In this document: positions 11,318-23,729 of the stretch, in pieces | How the letters are laid out: each line of letters begins with the position of its first letter | Numbering within the stretch: the first letter of the stretch is position 1 | From: Siphonodentalium dalli | Lineage: Eukaryota > Mollusca > Scaphopoda > Gadilida > Siphonodentaliidae | Reading direction: 5' to 3' | NCBI GenBank assembly: GCA_032622095.1 | Contig: CP136068.1 | Coordinates: forward strand, 48,912,443 to 48,976,442 | DNA: 64,000 bases | Notes under the pieces: generated by a model | Databases searched by the model: none | What the model saw: the letters and a program-made list of their open reading frames with translations, nothing else | What the model was told of the DNA's origin: nothing | Translations under genes and position numbers: made by a program

Positions 11318-11420
11318 TTATTCTGCCGATCAGGTTGTTGGGCCAAATGACCCAAACCTAGTTGGGAATGTACCGGGGACGTGGTGTCAAGGCACATTCG
11401 ATGCCAACCAGTTCTTAGCA
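11318..11420 (+). CDS. Gene 1, exon c: galactose-binding-like domain
   Basis: This 103-bp exon has a polypyrimidine tract and acceptor tttttgtag ending at 11317 and donor gtaagt at 11421. It enters in phase 2 and leaves in phase 0, encoding N-YSADQVVGPNDPNLVGNVP, then GTWCQGTFDANQFLA. This corresponds to the part of FBXL4-like and related galactose-binding domains where a 'QVLGPPNVYP…W.P…..QFLEV' pattern is usual. Together with the next exon it gives the core of the fold. Assignment by remembered family pattern; the splice junctions are strong. Confidence 0.85.
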
Positions 11421-11649
11421 GTAAGTCTTTATGTTACCACTTTAGTCATTATCACAATGAGAGAATACACGCACACATTAGAACGAGCTTTAGATAACAA
11501 CGAAATTCCTTTATGTTGCTATAAAAATGATGAGGGTTAACATATGTTCCATACACGCAGCCCGATATCATTTGGCTCATTTTGAGAACAATCATTAAAA
11601 CTGGGAAAATAAAGTTTGGGCCAGCGCACACTCTTGACCTGTGACCAGG

Positions 11650-12135
11650 TCAGGCACATCCTGTATTCCACTATTTTAGTGGTATATGACCATTACCGTT
11701 TTGTGAATTTGATAAAAGAGGGATAATCCAAAACCATATTTCACATAAATTATTCAAAATGAGTGTCGCACTAATTCGGTATCATACATATATTTTGTCC
11801 AGGAGATGACTAATCATGACGGCACACGATAAGCAACTCAATTAGGATTTAATTAGTTTAAATGTTCTTATGAAGGAGCGATTGTGTCATCATGTTATTG
11901 TCATTTAGAAAGATATATATTAGTAATATTATTGAATAACAGAGATGGCTCAAAAGATTTCACAAAGCATTTTATTGTAAGACTGTTCATCCGCTGCGAT
12001 ATTGTATATGGGTGAAATTTGATTGTGCACTGGCATGCGTCGTCTTCTATTCCCGACGCGAATAAATGAAACATGAATATGTTAATGTCATATACCACAA
12101 TAATAGTGGAATTCAGGGTGTGCCTGACATGGCGA
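11650..12135. repeat. Foldback repeat in intron c-d
   Basis: TCAGGCACATCCTGTATTCC… at 11651-11690 is inverted at about 12090-12132 (…GGAATTCAGGGTGTGCCTGA). About 400 bp of unrelated DNA lies between. Probably a MITE; ends not resolved. Confidence 0.55.
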
Positions 12136-12366
12136 CAGTCTTCATGTGAATTCCTCAATTGCGTCGCATTGTGTCGCACGTCAATCTCGTTCTGAAGTGG
12201 GACTTTTGATACCGGACCACAGTCATGGCCATGTCGTCTCTGTGAACATACGTGTATGTTCAACCTATTCACTTGTGTAGTTGTTCATCGATGTGTGCAA
12301 CACGGGAATATAGACCAAGAGTATATCCGATATATTATCAGTGCATCAATATATATTATATTTCAG

Positions 12367-12555
12367 GTGAGGGTGGCGACACCTATATATTTACACTGGG
12401 TTGCGGTGTATGAGACCCACCATGCTGGTGGTGTGAAAGCGATCTATGCGCTGCGGAGATGCGGATACGGATTCGTAAATCTCTGGAGCACGTCGACGAT
12501 ACAAAATCTGGGACCAAACGAGCTGAGAGTTCTCAATATATCAATCATCCCACCG
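12367..12555 (+). CDS. Gene 1, exon d: galactose-binding-like domain core
   Basis: This 189-bp exon has phase 0 at both ends, acceptor tttcag at 12361-12366 and donor gtaatg at 12556. It encodes 63 residues including VATPIYLHWVAVYETHHAGG and then VKAIYAL…FVNLWS. The family pattern 'V.P.Y…V.V.ETYHPGAV.RI.A……W..LW' of the FBXL4 N-terminal discoidin-like domain is plain. That fold binds glycans or other ligands in many extracellular proteins, though here no ligand can be predicted. The end …ELRVLNISIIPP leads into the last exon. A six-base RRCGYG segment replaces the usual linker between the strands. Confidence 0.88.
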
Positions 12556-12559
12556 GTAA

Positions 12560-13640
12560 TGTAAATTTGATAGTATCTGATTAAATGTGTCCTGTCCAAT
12601 GTTACACCATAAACCAGCATCTGAACGTTGTATATACCGAAAGTAATTGGGTATATGGACATTAGTAGGAGTTGATAACGACTATTAATCTAAACATTTC
12701 AAAACCACTATCGTGAATAATCACACGTTTACCACAAAATAAAATATGTATACTATTACACTGGACCCAACATCCCGACATGCGTTACCTATTCCATGTG
12801 TGTTCAAAATTAAAAACACGATTAATCCGTAATGAATGCATTGGTATATGAGACCAAAAAACTCACACGGTCGATAAAACTATGAACACGTTTTCCAAAA
12901 TTGTTTGAGATTTAATCACCATTAAGAATACATATGTAGAAGGGTAGACAACTTGGATAACACTTTTAGAAACCTCAAACATTATATCAATATCAGAGAC
13001 ACGTAGATGCATTTGAAGACAAATTGTTTAGCGAAGCAATCGTTGAATATACAATGATAGACACATTGGACAACCAAACGCACAAACATACATGTATAGA
13101 ACATTAATAAGGCATTTCGAGACCCTTAAAAACCAAAGCAACTAGTTTAAGACAATATCAGTTATTAACCATACATTTATAATGACAGATAACTTTAATT
13201 TGTGTTAGTACATTCATGTGTGTATGGTATATTGCCGTCTCTTCAGATTTAGTTATCTGTGTCGTCGTATCTGTAACATTGTCTGGAAAATTATTAAAAC
13301 AAAACGGTTGACCCCCTATGTTAAGTTCAATCCGTGTTAACTATTGAGCCTACTGAACATCGATGACAACCTGAAAATCTGTACTTAAATAGTTAATAAA
13401 TAATTTGTGCAATGGCGATTGCGTTTACCATTTCACTGGGATATAAGTTACACGCGACAATATCACAGCAAACCAGAACATATCGCATGAATCAACATCC
13501 ATAGTATGCATGAACCAATATCCATTTGACATGAACATGTGTATGGCCATACTATGTGTACATAGACTGACACAAAACCACAAAATAGTGATGTAATAAA
13601 CTCATGCACACAATAGCAACGCAATACAATATTGCATGTG
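12560..13640 (+). other. Gene 1 intron d-e, plain part
   Basis: No exon, element or notable repeat was recognised. AT-rich DNA with short open frames only. Confidence 0.5.
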
Positions 13641-13649
13641 GCAATGAGT

Positions 13650-14165
13650 ATTAATGTAAAACTGTCTGTAGTAATACGAGTTAAGGTAATACTGTGTAGT
13701 AATTCGTGCTAAAGTAAAACTTTCTGTAGTAATGCTAGTTAATAAAATACTCTCTGTAGCAATGCGAGTTAAGGCAATATTATAGTAATGCAGGCAAATG
13801 TGAGATGGTATGTATTAATGCAAGCTAAGGTGATACTGTTACGTAACAATGCGAGCTAAGGAAAGACTACTGTAGTAATGTCATTTAAGGTAAACATGGC
13901 TGTAGTAATGCGAGCTAATGTATGAATGTGTGTAGTAATGTGAGTTAAGGTAGGAATATGTGTAGTAATGTGAGTTAAGGTAGGAATATGTGTAGTAATG
14001 TGAGTTAAGGTAGGAATGTGTGTAGTAATGTGAGTTAAGGTAGGAATGTGTGTAGTAATGTGAGTTAAGGTAGGAATGTGTGTAGTAATGTGAGCTAAGG
14101 TACGAAGTAATGTAACACATGCGAGTTAAGGTACGAAGTAATGTAACACATGCGAGTTAAGGTAA
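13650..14165. repeat. 30-bp minisatellite
   Basis: Units resemble taaggtaggaatgtgtgtag + taatgtgagt. About seven near-identical 30-bp units lie at 13900-14100, with progressively decayed units on both sides. Confidence 0.9.
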
Positions 14166-14586
14166 GACTGCATGTCTGTAGTAAGATCAGAAAGCTGTCG
14201 GAATAACCATAGTTCTATCACGAAACACTGATAATCCATGTACATGTAGAGTAATGCCAGAATTATAATTATACCACATAAATCGTAAACCACAAGTTCA
14301 ATATGATGAGCTAGCTGTAACTATGGATTAAACTATAGTGGTGTCGTGGTAAACATAGTAACTGCAGACAAGCATGATAGTATTGTTTTGCTACAGTTTA
14401 CTACAATACTGCTATAGTTACCATGCGTGTAGTCTATCAGAAGACACTGATATAATCAAACACATGTATGAAAAAACCACGCTAAAACAACGACATTGCT
14501 ATACATGTAGTTTAATATGATGCGCATTTAATTTGTATAAGGGTGATGTAGACGGTGTATACATTTTCTCACTTTCATCGTTTCAG

Positions 14587-14685
14587 GCTGCATTCAAGAC
14601 CACCGGGTTTCTTATATATGTGGACTGCTCAGTGGCAAACGACTGTGTGAACATAGATGCTATTCTGTTTGGAGGGAACCAGTGA
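14587..14685 (+). CDS. Gene 1, exon e: C-terminus and stop
   Basis: The last coding exon follows acceptor tttcag at 14581-14586, enters in phase 0 and ends at TGA 14683-14685. It encodes AAFKTTGFLIYVDCSVANDC, then VNIDAILFGGNQ and stop. The closing '…I.ID.S…..…IDAI.L.G' strand is how FBXL4-like galactose-binding domains end ('TELDAVVLHG' in FBXL4). The protein therefore stops right after the domain, with no F-box or LRR, so this is not an FBXL4 orthologue. The five exons in the window give 183 residues. No polyadenylation signal was identified with confidence in the following 400 bp. Confidence 0.88.
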   Translation, partial: AAFKTTGFLIYVDCSVANDCVNIDAILFGGNQ

Positions 14686-14794
14686 TCGTGGTCTGCTAAT
14701 CGAGAAACATTAATCTGGACACGTGTGTTCATTGTGGCAACACATTGGACTATGTTTATTTAACACTTTCATGACTGGGGCTTCCTGAAATTTT

Positions 14795-15030
14795 GCGTAA
14801 ACCCTATATCCAATACATTATCTTACATATTCGAGTCTCCCATGGGGAGCCTCGCATATATAAGATACTACATTGGCATGCCAATATTTACCTTGACCTT
14901 GTATGCCGGTGCATTCTCTTATACATGCAGGGCTACATATGGGAGACTCACATATATACGAGCATGGACTGGTACTGGATATTTAATTTAATGCTGCACC
15001 AGCGCTGCTCCCGTCCTGAAAGGGTTAATG
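14795..15030. repeat. Diverged relic of the palindromic MITE
   Basis: Two decayed hairpins (14815-14875 and 14905-14975) keep the pattern attatcttacatattcgag / ctcgcatatataagata and a trailing gaaagggttaat, matching the TTAA MITE family at lower identity. Confidence 0.6.
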
Positions 15031-15734
15031 ATTTTTCATCATATCACCTAGCATATCAAAATTCATCGCAGTAGGAGGTTTCGCAGTGACGAACTTACAG
15101 TTAGGACTATGTTGGTCGCGGTTTGTTATCTATTTTGTGATACCATAGCCTAGTATGTTGTTCTATTTGCGTCCTCTTGTTGCATATACACACTATACTA
15201 GCCCAGTGCAGTTATGAAAACAAATGTAATACCCAGAACAATTTCCAACATAATGTGTTATTGCATTTTCGGAGATAGGATGCCATTAACAATCACTGTT
15301 AGGAAACCAGCAAAAAATATACCCAATTTTGTGATTAAATGCCCAAATTTGTGATTTGTGATACCCAATTTTGTGATTCGCAAACAAGTGGCAAACATTG
15401 GAATATTGTAATAAATGATAATAATACAAGAACATAAAGCCAGACAAAGTTTATAATTGCTACAAGTGTATGTACCTACTCCAATCAGATTAGAGGCAAT
15501 GTGGTTGTAACACGATAATTGTCGGTCAAAAAGATCAGTGTTTGTGGCAAGTATAGTCAAATAATGACAATATTTGTGAAATTTGGGATTGAAAGGCATT
15601 TGGAGATGCCATAGACGTAAAACGTACACTGACAATAGTTTTTACATCAACAGAAAGAGGATGCAATTAGTAAGAGACTCAGTTCTCGGCTAATCTGAAT
15701 ATATACATTGTATGTTACTTGTTAGTTTGGCAAG

Positions 15735-17790
15735 TGGACAGTCCTAATTTGCTAGTGCAAGTGAACGGAAATTTTAAACTATCTTTTCCGTTTTTATCTA
15801 AAATAAACAATGTAACATCTGAAAATATTTGTGTTAACAACTGATTTATATAAAGATATACATGAACCACGAAAATATCTGTGTTAAAAACTGATTTATA
15901 TAAAGATAGACATGAACCACGAAAATATATGTGTTAACAACTGATTTATATAAAGATATACATGAACCACGAAAATATATGTGTTAACAACTGATGTATA
16001 TAAAGATATACATGAACCACGAAAATATATGTGTTAACAACTGATGTATATAAAGATATACATGAACCACGAAAATATATGTGTTAACAACTGATGTATA
16101 TAAAGATATACATGAACCACGAAAATATCTGTGTTAACAACTAATTTATATAAAGATATACATGAACCACGAAAATATCTGTGTTAACAACTGATTTATA
16201 TAAAGATATACATGAACCACGAAAATATCTGTGTTAACAACTGGTTTATATAAAGATATACATGAACCACGAAAATATATGTGTTAACAACTGATGTATA
16301 TAAAGATATACATGAACCACGAAAATATCTGTGTTAACAACTAATTTATATAAAGATATACATGAACCACGAAAATATCTGTGTTAACAACTGATTTATA
16401 TAAAGATATACATGAACCACGAAAATATCTGTGTTAACAACTGGTTTATATAAAGATATACACGAACCACGAAATTATCTGTTAACAACTGATTTATATA
16501 AAGATATACATGAACCACGAAAATATCTGTGTTAACAACTGGTTTATATAAAGATATACACGAACCACGAAATTATCTGTTAACAACTGATTTATATAAA
16601 GATATACATGAACCACGAAAATATATGTGTTAACAACTGATTTATATAAAGATATACATGAACCACGAAAATATCTGTGTTAACAACTGATTTATATAAA
16701 GATATACATGAACCACGAAAATATCTGTGTTAACAACTGATTTATATAAAGATATACATGAACCACGAAAATATCTGTGTTAACAACTGGTTTATATAAA
16801 GATATACACGAACCACGAAATTATCTGTTAACAACTGATTTATATAAAGATATACATGAACCACGAAAATATATGTGTTAACAACTGATTTATATAAAGA
16901 TATACATGAACCACGAAAATATCTGTGTTAACAACTGATTTATATAAAGATATACACGAACCACGAAATTATCTGTTAACAACTGATTTATATAAAGATA
17001 TACATGAACCACGAAATGATCTGTGTTAACAACTGGTTTATATAAAGATATACATGAACCACGAAAATATATGTGTTAACAACTGATTTATATAAAGATA
17101 TACATGAACCACGAAAATATTTGTGTTAACAACTGATTTATATAAAGATATACATGAACCACGAAAATATTTGTGTTAACAACTGATTTATATAAAGATA
17201 TACATGAACCACGAAAATATTTGTGTTAACAACTGATTTATATAAAGATATACATGAACCACGAAAATATCTGTGTTAACAACTGATTTATATAAAGATA
17301 TACACGAACCACGAAATTATCTGTTAACAACTGATTTATATAAAGATATACATGAACCACAAAAATATCTGTGTTAACAACTGATTTATATAAAGATATA
17401 CACGAACCACGAAATTATCTGTTAACAACTGATTTATATAAAGATATACATGAACCACAAAAATATCTGTGTTAACAACTGATTTATATAAAGATATACA
17501 CGAACCACGAAATTATCTGTTAACAACTGATTTATATAAAGATATACACGAACCACGAAATGATCTGTGTTAACAACTGATTTATATAAAGATATACTTG
17601 AATCACAATATATTATGTTAGTGGTCAACTTGTCATTAATATCATAATTATACTCCCATGTCGTCGCAAGAAAGAATTCTAAAATTCCGGGCCAAAAATT
17701 TGACAAATCAGACACAGAAATTGTGTGAGAATTCACACCAGTGTTCGATATAATAAAACAAATAGTGCATGTATTATCATTCCGTGTGCC
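15735..17790. repeat. 50-bp minisatellite array (~36 units) with flanks
   Basis: Units such as gttaacaactgatttatata + aagatatacatgaaccacgaaaatatctgt repeat from about 15815 to 17600. 48-bp variants (losing GT in ctgttaac, with cacgaacc) are interspersed in recurring combinations, showing higher-order duplication. Flanks 15735-15815 and 17600-17790 match a second locus at 18110-18480 that lacks the array. Confidence 0.95.
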
Positions 17791-18109
17791 AATATAGTGG
17801 CCCTCGAGGAGGAATAGTACTATAAAACTATTCCTCTCATCGGAGCTCTATTTTGGCAGTCAACTCCAACCATAATTATCTAGATAACAATACCCGAATA
17901 GCTGGCTTACAAACATACTAGGATGCGTATAGTTATAGTAACAAAATACTTTCGTTCAATCTGATTGACATCCGAACACACGGCCAATCTGAAACTATAT
18001 TGAACGTTACTTCTTGCACTATCGGATACTAATAGTATCTTGATAACATTGCCAATGACCTTAAAAGTTCCGATAGCTATCCAGTGTATTCAAACAGTCT
18101 GTCTATTAA

Positions 18110-18480
18110 TATTTTGGTAAGCGGACAGTCCTACTTTTTGAGTGACTAATATCACTTTCTTTTCTAATTTCATCGAATAAAACAAATTCACCCTTTCAAA
18201 TTTTCCCGAAAGTTCTTTGTCAACGACGAATGTTTAAAAATAAATACATGAATCATAAAGAGATGATGTTATTTGTCACTAATAACACATAGTTAAACTT
18301 CCCTACAATCGTCAAAAGATCGCTGTAAATTGTAAAAACTGAGACGGATTTCGACAATTCGCGGTAAATAAAAATGTGACAAAATCAGACACAGAAATTG
18401 TGTGAAAATTGAAACCAATGTTTGATATGATATAAACAATATTGCATGTCTTGTCGTTGACTATGCAAAAAATAGAGGTA
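18110..18480. repeat. Unexpanded paralogue of the minisatellite locus
   Basis: Shares gcggacagtcctac…, …aatcagacacagaaattgtg and neighbouring sequence with the flanks of the 50-bp array. It holds at most one decayed unit (aatacatgaatcataaag). Confidence 0.7.
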
Positions 18481-19480
18481 ATCGAGAAGGAATATTCCTC
18501 CTTTCTTACCACTATTTTGATATAGTCATGCATTATATAATAAATACTAGTGCCCATTGCGGTGGGTATAATTCGCGACATGAAACGTGCCAATGACCAA
18601 TGTACCCGCATAGTCAACAACAAGACATTGTCCACTAATATATTTGACGGAACACTTCGAACTTGCAACATGCATGCTACATAAATTATATCCCACCATC
18701 ATAAATAGTTTGACTATTCATGAACAGTTAATGAAAATCAAGTACAAAATCTTTTTCTGAGAACAAATATGATTATCGCCTTGACCATGATGAGCAGCTT
18801 TAAGAGAAACATAATACAGTGTCGCGGAAATGACTTGAACTCTACACATTGTTCAATAAACCGAATTTCGTAGCATTTAATTTTTATTTTTATTGAACCC
18901 GAAACGTAACCAAACAATGCATTCAAGTGAACATTTCCGCTTCGCAACGTCGTCCATGTGAAAACTTGTTCACAGTAACGTTTTAATTTCACCTGCACAC
19001 GCCTTTGTATACTGGTGGATACATCTCCATATATATATTTGTTAGAGGTGTGTGTCTGGCCTTTGTTTTGCACGTATGAGTTTTTCGTAGTATTTTAGAT
19101 ATTATATAAAGATATAGTTGAGTGCTAAATTTAACATAGCACCATACCAGTATGCACGACACAGCTGTCGGCGACTCAGAATATATCTGGGTAAAGTGAA
19201 ACATGTTTTACTTGCTGTCGTCAATTACGATTCGCGTCTGGTACAATGTAATACTAAAGGTGTGGGGTGATAACCTCCAGTTTGTGTGTTATTGAGAGGT
19301 TGGGTATGTCCATATTGTATAGGGAGTGTTAGTACAATGCGCCTTTGTGTCCAGTCTGTCACGATTTCGCAAAATGGTTGACCAATATAAATGTACTTCC
19401 AGTACAGTAATGACGTTCACTTATGTACGAAACTTTATCATATTTAGTAGATTTACTTCACGTTTGTAGATCTTCAGAAT
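18481..19480. other. No recognised feature
   Basis: AT-rich intergenic DNA; overlapping minus-strand open frames at 18738-19204 show no motif. Confidence 0.5.
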
Positions 19481-19483
19481 CAC

Positions 19484-20193
19484 ATCACTGAAGAAAAAAA
19501 GTTAGTCAATATGGCTAAATGATTGTCTACAGGATGACTCTTAGCTTAGTCATATAATAAGGACCAAGGCATACAATTAGTGACTATGGTGATGTTAGTC
19601 ATAACGACCAAGGAATGTTAGTCAAAACGACTAATCAGGCCATTAGGATTGAGTCATAATGACTAACTGTTCCGATTCATTGAGAAGGTGGGCATGTAGT
19701 TTGGTAGAACTTGTATGCAAATAATTCAGCTCGACAAGATGATATATTATACAGAATCAAATACCGAATTGAAGGCAGGACAAACTTTCAATCCATTCTT
19801 TAAACACATATTTCAGTACTGGTCTATTGAGAGGTATAATAGTCTGTGGTATAGGTCTGTTTAAGTAGTTATTTTTTTCCGAGATGTCTATGGTGTCATG
19901 AAATAAGAACTTTTTGTCCTAAGAGTGTAGCCTTTGCTGTTGGAGGGATGTTGTTATATATATGTGATTAGATCCTCCCATCACATTCGTTCATTTACAA
20001 ATCCAATAGAACTGCGATAAAATGGAAATTGAATATTTCGCAATGAATATTAAGCACAATTCAAGGCCATTAGAGTTATTTTCTTAGTGTAACTTAGTCA
20101 CTATGACTAGTTAGTCATAGTGACTAGCCGAAAGATGTGGGAAAGTCAAAGTGACCCCAAGTGTTTGTGACTTGACCCGAATTTTTTCTCAGT
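19484..20193. mobile_element. MITE-like element rich in TTAGTCA motifs
   Basis: Ends TCACTGAAGAAAAAAAG and …TTTTTTCTCAGTGA form short inverted repeats. Inside, TAGTCA/TGACTA words recur many times, with a perfect palindrome TAGTCACTATGACTA + complement at about 20098-20130. No coding capacity; class not assigned. Confidence 0.6.
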
Positions 20194-20699
20194 GATCAAC
20201 CTGTATTATAGTTTACTACGTTTCTGAAAGAATGTACTTTTTTACTTTAAACATATTTTAATGTATCTAGAAAGATATACATAGGAATCGAGCCACAACT
20301 TACAAAACTTAAAACTTGCCCCTCTTCCAATGCACACATAGAACATACAAACAATTACATAGCAGATATAGCACAAAGTGTTTCTAAACTGCTGTATGTT
20401 TGTGTGTGTTTTGAGATCAACTTGTGTGTTAACTGTGGGAGATATACATCAAATTTTCATTACTTCTACCCTCTACTTCTGTTTGTTCTCCTACGAAATA
20501 ATGAATTAAATTCATAAGAAATAACTCTTGTTTCGATTAAGATTAGACGGATAGATAATCGATAATGTATTGACAAATTACACCCACTATGGGCATATGT
20601 TATACATAACAACATGTAAAATACAATCAACATCAATGCATATCAAATTATATATGAAATTGGTGGACATACTATAATTAATACAAGTAATTGTTTTAT

Positions 20700-20749
<50 letters not shown>

Positions 20750-20751
20750 CA

Positions 20752-20834
<83 letters not shown>

Positions 20835-20843
20835 CCTCTCCCT
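20700..20843. repeat. (CT)n microsatellite
   Basis: About 140 bp of nearly pure CT with a few A/T interruptions. Long Leu-Ser and Arg-Glu open frames over it are artefacts. Confidence 0.97.
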
Positions 20844-21677
20844 CTTCGCAGAATTCCCGGACCATCTTACAGACTTTAGTACAAACATCTTTGTTTTCGT
20901 TTTTTTCTTCTTAATTTGTTCATGCCTGACTTATTTTCGTCAAATACCAATGTTGAGCAATAGGGTAGTCATCGTGAAGCATGGCACCTTCGTGTAGAAT
21001 CGTATTTGATTCAGAGATGCCACCGAAAATTTCAGTTCGGCGCGTACCGCATGGTTTTATATTTATGCCTAGTGCGATTTGCAAAATTTCAAATGAGCCA
21101 TTTCACTCGGAACCGTGTCAAATTTATATAACTTGATATCAGATGACCAAATTTCGCTATACCATATAATATAATCGGTTGTTTTAGTCTGTCAAACAGT
21201 TTACACCATATTGGGATAGAGAAAAAAATCTTGTTTGCGCATTGCTGATAACAGCACGTACATATCTTTACTACATTTATTGCACATATTTACTTGAGCG
21301 TTTTCGAATTTACCATTTTCACAAAATTTGACACCTGGATGAATATACTCTCGAACATTATCTAACATTATATCATTCATTCGGACGACCCGCTGTTTCT
21401 TCATTGATCGTTTGCGAAAGACAACTGATTTAGTTTTTGCTATATTATATTGCTGTATTTGATTTTGTATAGCATTCCAGTTTATTTAAATAATTCTGCC
21501 TTATGTACTACTATTGTTTGTGACAACAAAACAATGTCATCGGCGAATAAAAGACAATTTATTGCCGGTTTGCCTAATTGCAGGATCGCACGAAGCGTGG
21601 AATTCATGTCCAACATCATCAATACATATGTTTAAAAGTCGGCGAAATGATGTATCCATGCCTCATGCCTGACTTAA

Positions 21678-23029
21678 CCCTTTACCCAACAGAACGGCCC
21701 TGTGCCAATGCATTCTCTTATATATGCGAGGCGACCTATATATAAGAGAATGCATGGGCTTAACATATTAAAAATTATAAAATTGTCAAAGAATGTAGAA
21801 AAATATTTTATACCATAATTGGCTATGCTACTGTGTGTATAACACCTGTTCTATAAATTTCATCTTTACACCCTACTGTGGGTATAACGATTCCTACTAT
21901 TGGTATAAATTTCTACTGTTGTGTAAACGTTTCAACGGCACTTTATGTGTTAAAAGTTTATACCCATAGTAGAACGACCCGTCATTTGACCTCTGGTGAC
22001 CTCGCTGTCGAAATTTAGCTCAATTTTTCGTCACGCCCGCTTCGCGAAGTAAATACACAATTTTTCCGACTCAAAACACTCTGAAATGCGATAAGTGGTC
22101 CAAACACAGAGATATATACTAATCAATTCCATTTACTGGGTTTACTTGTCAAAAAATGACACATTAAAGTTAGTTTAAAGATGTTTTATGCTAGGTGCAT
22201 GCACCGACAAAGTACACGTTTTATACAGGTCGGCGATAGCTCAAAACAAACGCACGTGTTCGTCTGCCTTTCCGTGTTTGAAGCGAACGACGGCTTACAT
22301 TTTGACAACAACGTATAGATTGTTAATGGTATCTGCAATGTGGGAAATCTGAATGTGTATTCACATCAGCTGACTGATGCCCAAGAAAGTGGCGGATCAC
22401 CGAATTTCCTAGAAATATGTATTACTACGCGTCACCCACATTCATGATAGTTTAAGATATTTGGGTCACTCGGTGCACATACATGTTAACACTAACAGTC
22501 ACAGAGTCATCATCATAGTAGCAATACATTTACGAAGCGACCGAATAATAATAATTATGGTATAAACAAAATACACCCATAGTAGCCGAGAATAAAAACA
22601 ATTCACCACTCGTGGAATTGTGGTTTTAACCACTCGCCAAAGGCTCGTGGTTAAAACCACAATACCACTCGTGGTGAAAATTTGTTATTCTCGGCTACTA
22701 TGGGTGTATTCTATATATAAAAATTGTTAAAAAATGTAAGAAAAAATTATAAAATTGTTAAAGAATGTAAGAAAAAATGGTAAAAAGTGTTAAAAAAAAG
22801 AATTTGTTTAGGCCAATGCATTCTCTTATATAAGCGAGGCGACCTATGGTCGACTCGCATATATAAGAGAATGCATTGGCACAGGGCATAACTGTAACCA
22901 TCACAATGTGGTCAATGAACCGGTTCCAATGATATCCATATTTGTATGGTGTTATTGAGACAGACCGAAGATATTTTAGGCTGTTGAAGCTTTATTTGGG
23001 CGGTTTTGGCCGGTTTGTTGGGTAAAGGG
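21678..23029 (+). mobile_element. TTAA-flanked palindromic MITE, copy C, itself interrupted
   Basis: TTAA duplications at 21674-21677 and 23030-23033 flank CCCTTTACCCAACAGAAC… and …GGGTAAAGGG. The first internal hairpin has lost its loop. A further ~890 bp insertion (about 21817-22710) splits the AT-rich middle. Confidence 0.85.
21817..22711. mobile_element. Nested insertion: TACCATAATT-ended element plus 145-bp hairpin
   Basis: TACCATAATT at 21817 is inverted as AATTATGGTA at about 22552. Immediately right lies a 145-bp hairpin (22567-22711) with arms AATACACCCATAGTAGCCGA…/…TCGGCTACTATGGGTGTATT. No coding capacity. Whether these are one element or two is unresolved. Confidence 0.6.
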
Positions 23030-23729
23030 TTAAGTTTGTATTGAATATGAACTTGAATTATATACATAGCTTTAACCATATCCAGAATGGTTCCCTTAAT
23101 ATGTTGAATTTTACTCGACACTATTATTGCTCGATCGACTGTATCAAATGCTTTACGAAAGTCCGCAAATACGGCATACAATGGTTTTCCTTCTGACATG
23201 TACTTATTTGCTACAGTTTTAAGTATAAAAGCGCTATCTATAGTACCTCGTTGTTTTCTGAACCCAAACTGTTTTTCTCTGATTAGATCATTCATATCCA
23301 AGAAATTCGCAATGCGTGTGTTGATTTTATTGAATAATTTGCCAAAGGAACTACTTAAGGCTATCGCTCGGTAATTATTTGGGTCACATCTATCACGTTT
23401 CTTCACAATAAAGTGAAGTGAACAAATGTATACATGAATCGAGATCAAGCTCATTACTATCACAAGATTTTCCACCCCGCATTTCCTGAATAAATGTCCA
23501 AAACTATCGGGGATATGATTCCATCGTCTCAAGTTTAGATTCAAAAGTTGGCGGAACAATTTAGCTCTAGATTTAGTTTCCGTTTTACATGCATTTTTTG
23601 CTGTGAAAAATATTTGGATACAATATCCATTTTTCAGATTTGTTAATTTAGAGGGCATTTTGCATATTAGTTTTAATAGCCTTACATTTACTATCAAACC
23701 AGATATGTTTTTTTTTACCACATCTCCCT

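Larger units (their letters stand above)
21190..23721 (-). mobile_element. LINE (non-LTR retrotransposon) fragment, split by a MITE
   Basis: Minus-strand reverse-transcriptase sequence lies in two pieces. Piece one (23721-23034) has NYRAIALSSSFGKLFNK, EKQFGFRKQRGTIDSAF and FADFRKAFDTVDR, i.e. RT fingers and the first catalytic block. Piece two (21673-21190) has LLFADDIVLLSQ, the catalytic FADD block, then the thumb-side VVFRKRS…YIHPGVKF. They are separated by a TTAA MITE inserted at 21674/23033. Stops and frameshifts are present. The clade is not assigned. Confidence 0.85.

Noticed and set aside
633-14685. Identification of gene 1 as FBXL4
   Set aside because: The protein stops after the discoidin-like domain and carries an EGF module; no F-box or LRR exons follow.
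15815-17600. Regular short repeats suggestive of a CRISPR array
   Set aside because: The 50-bp units are contiguous with no unique spacers, in a eukaryotic context without cas genes; it is a minisatellite.
20587-20997. Several long open frames (Arg-Glu and Ser-Leu repeats)
   Set aside because: They translate a CT microsatellite and have no support as genes.
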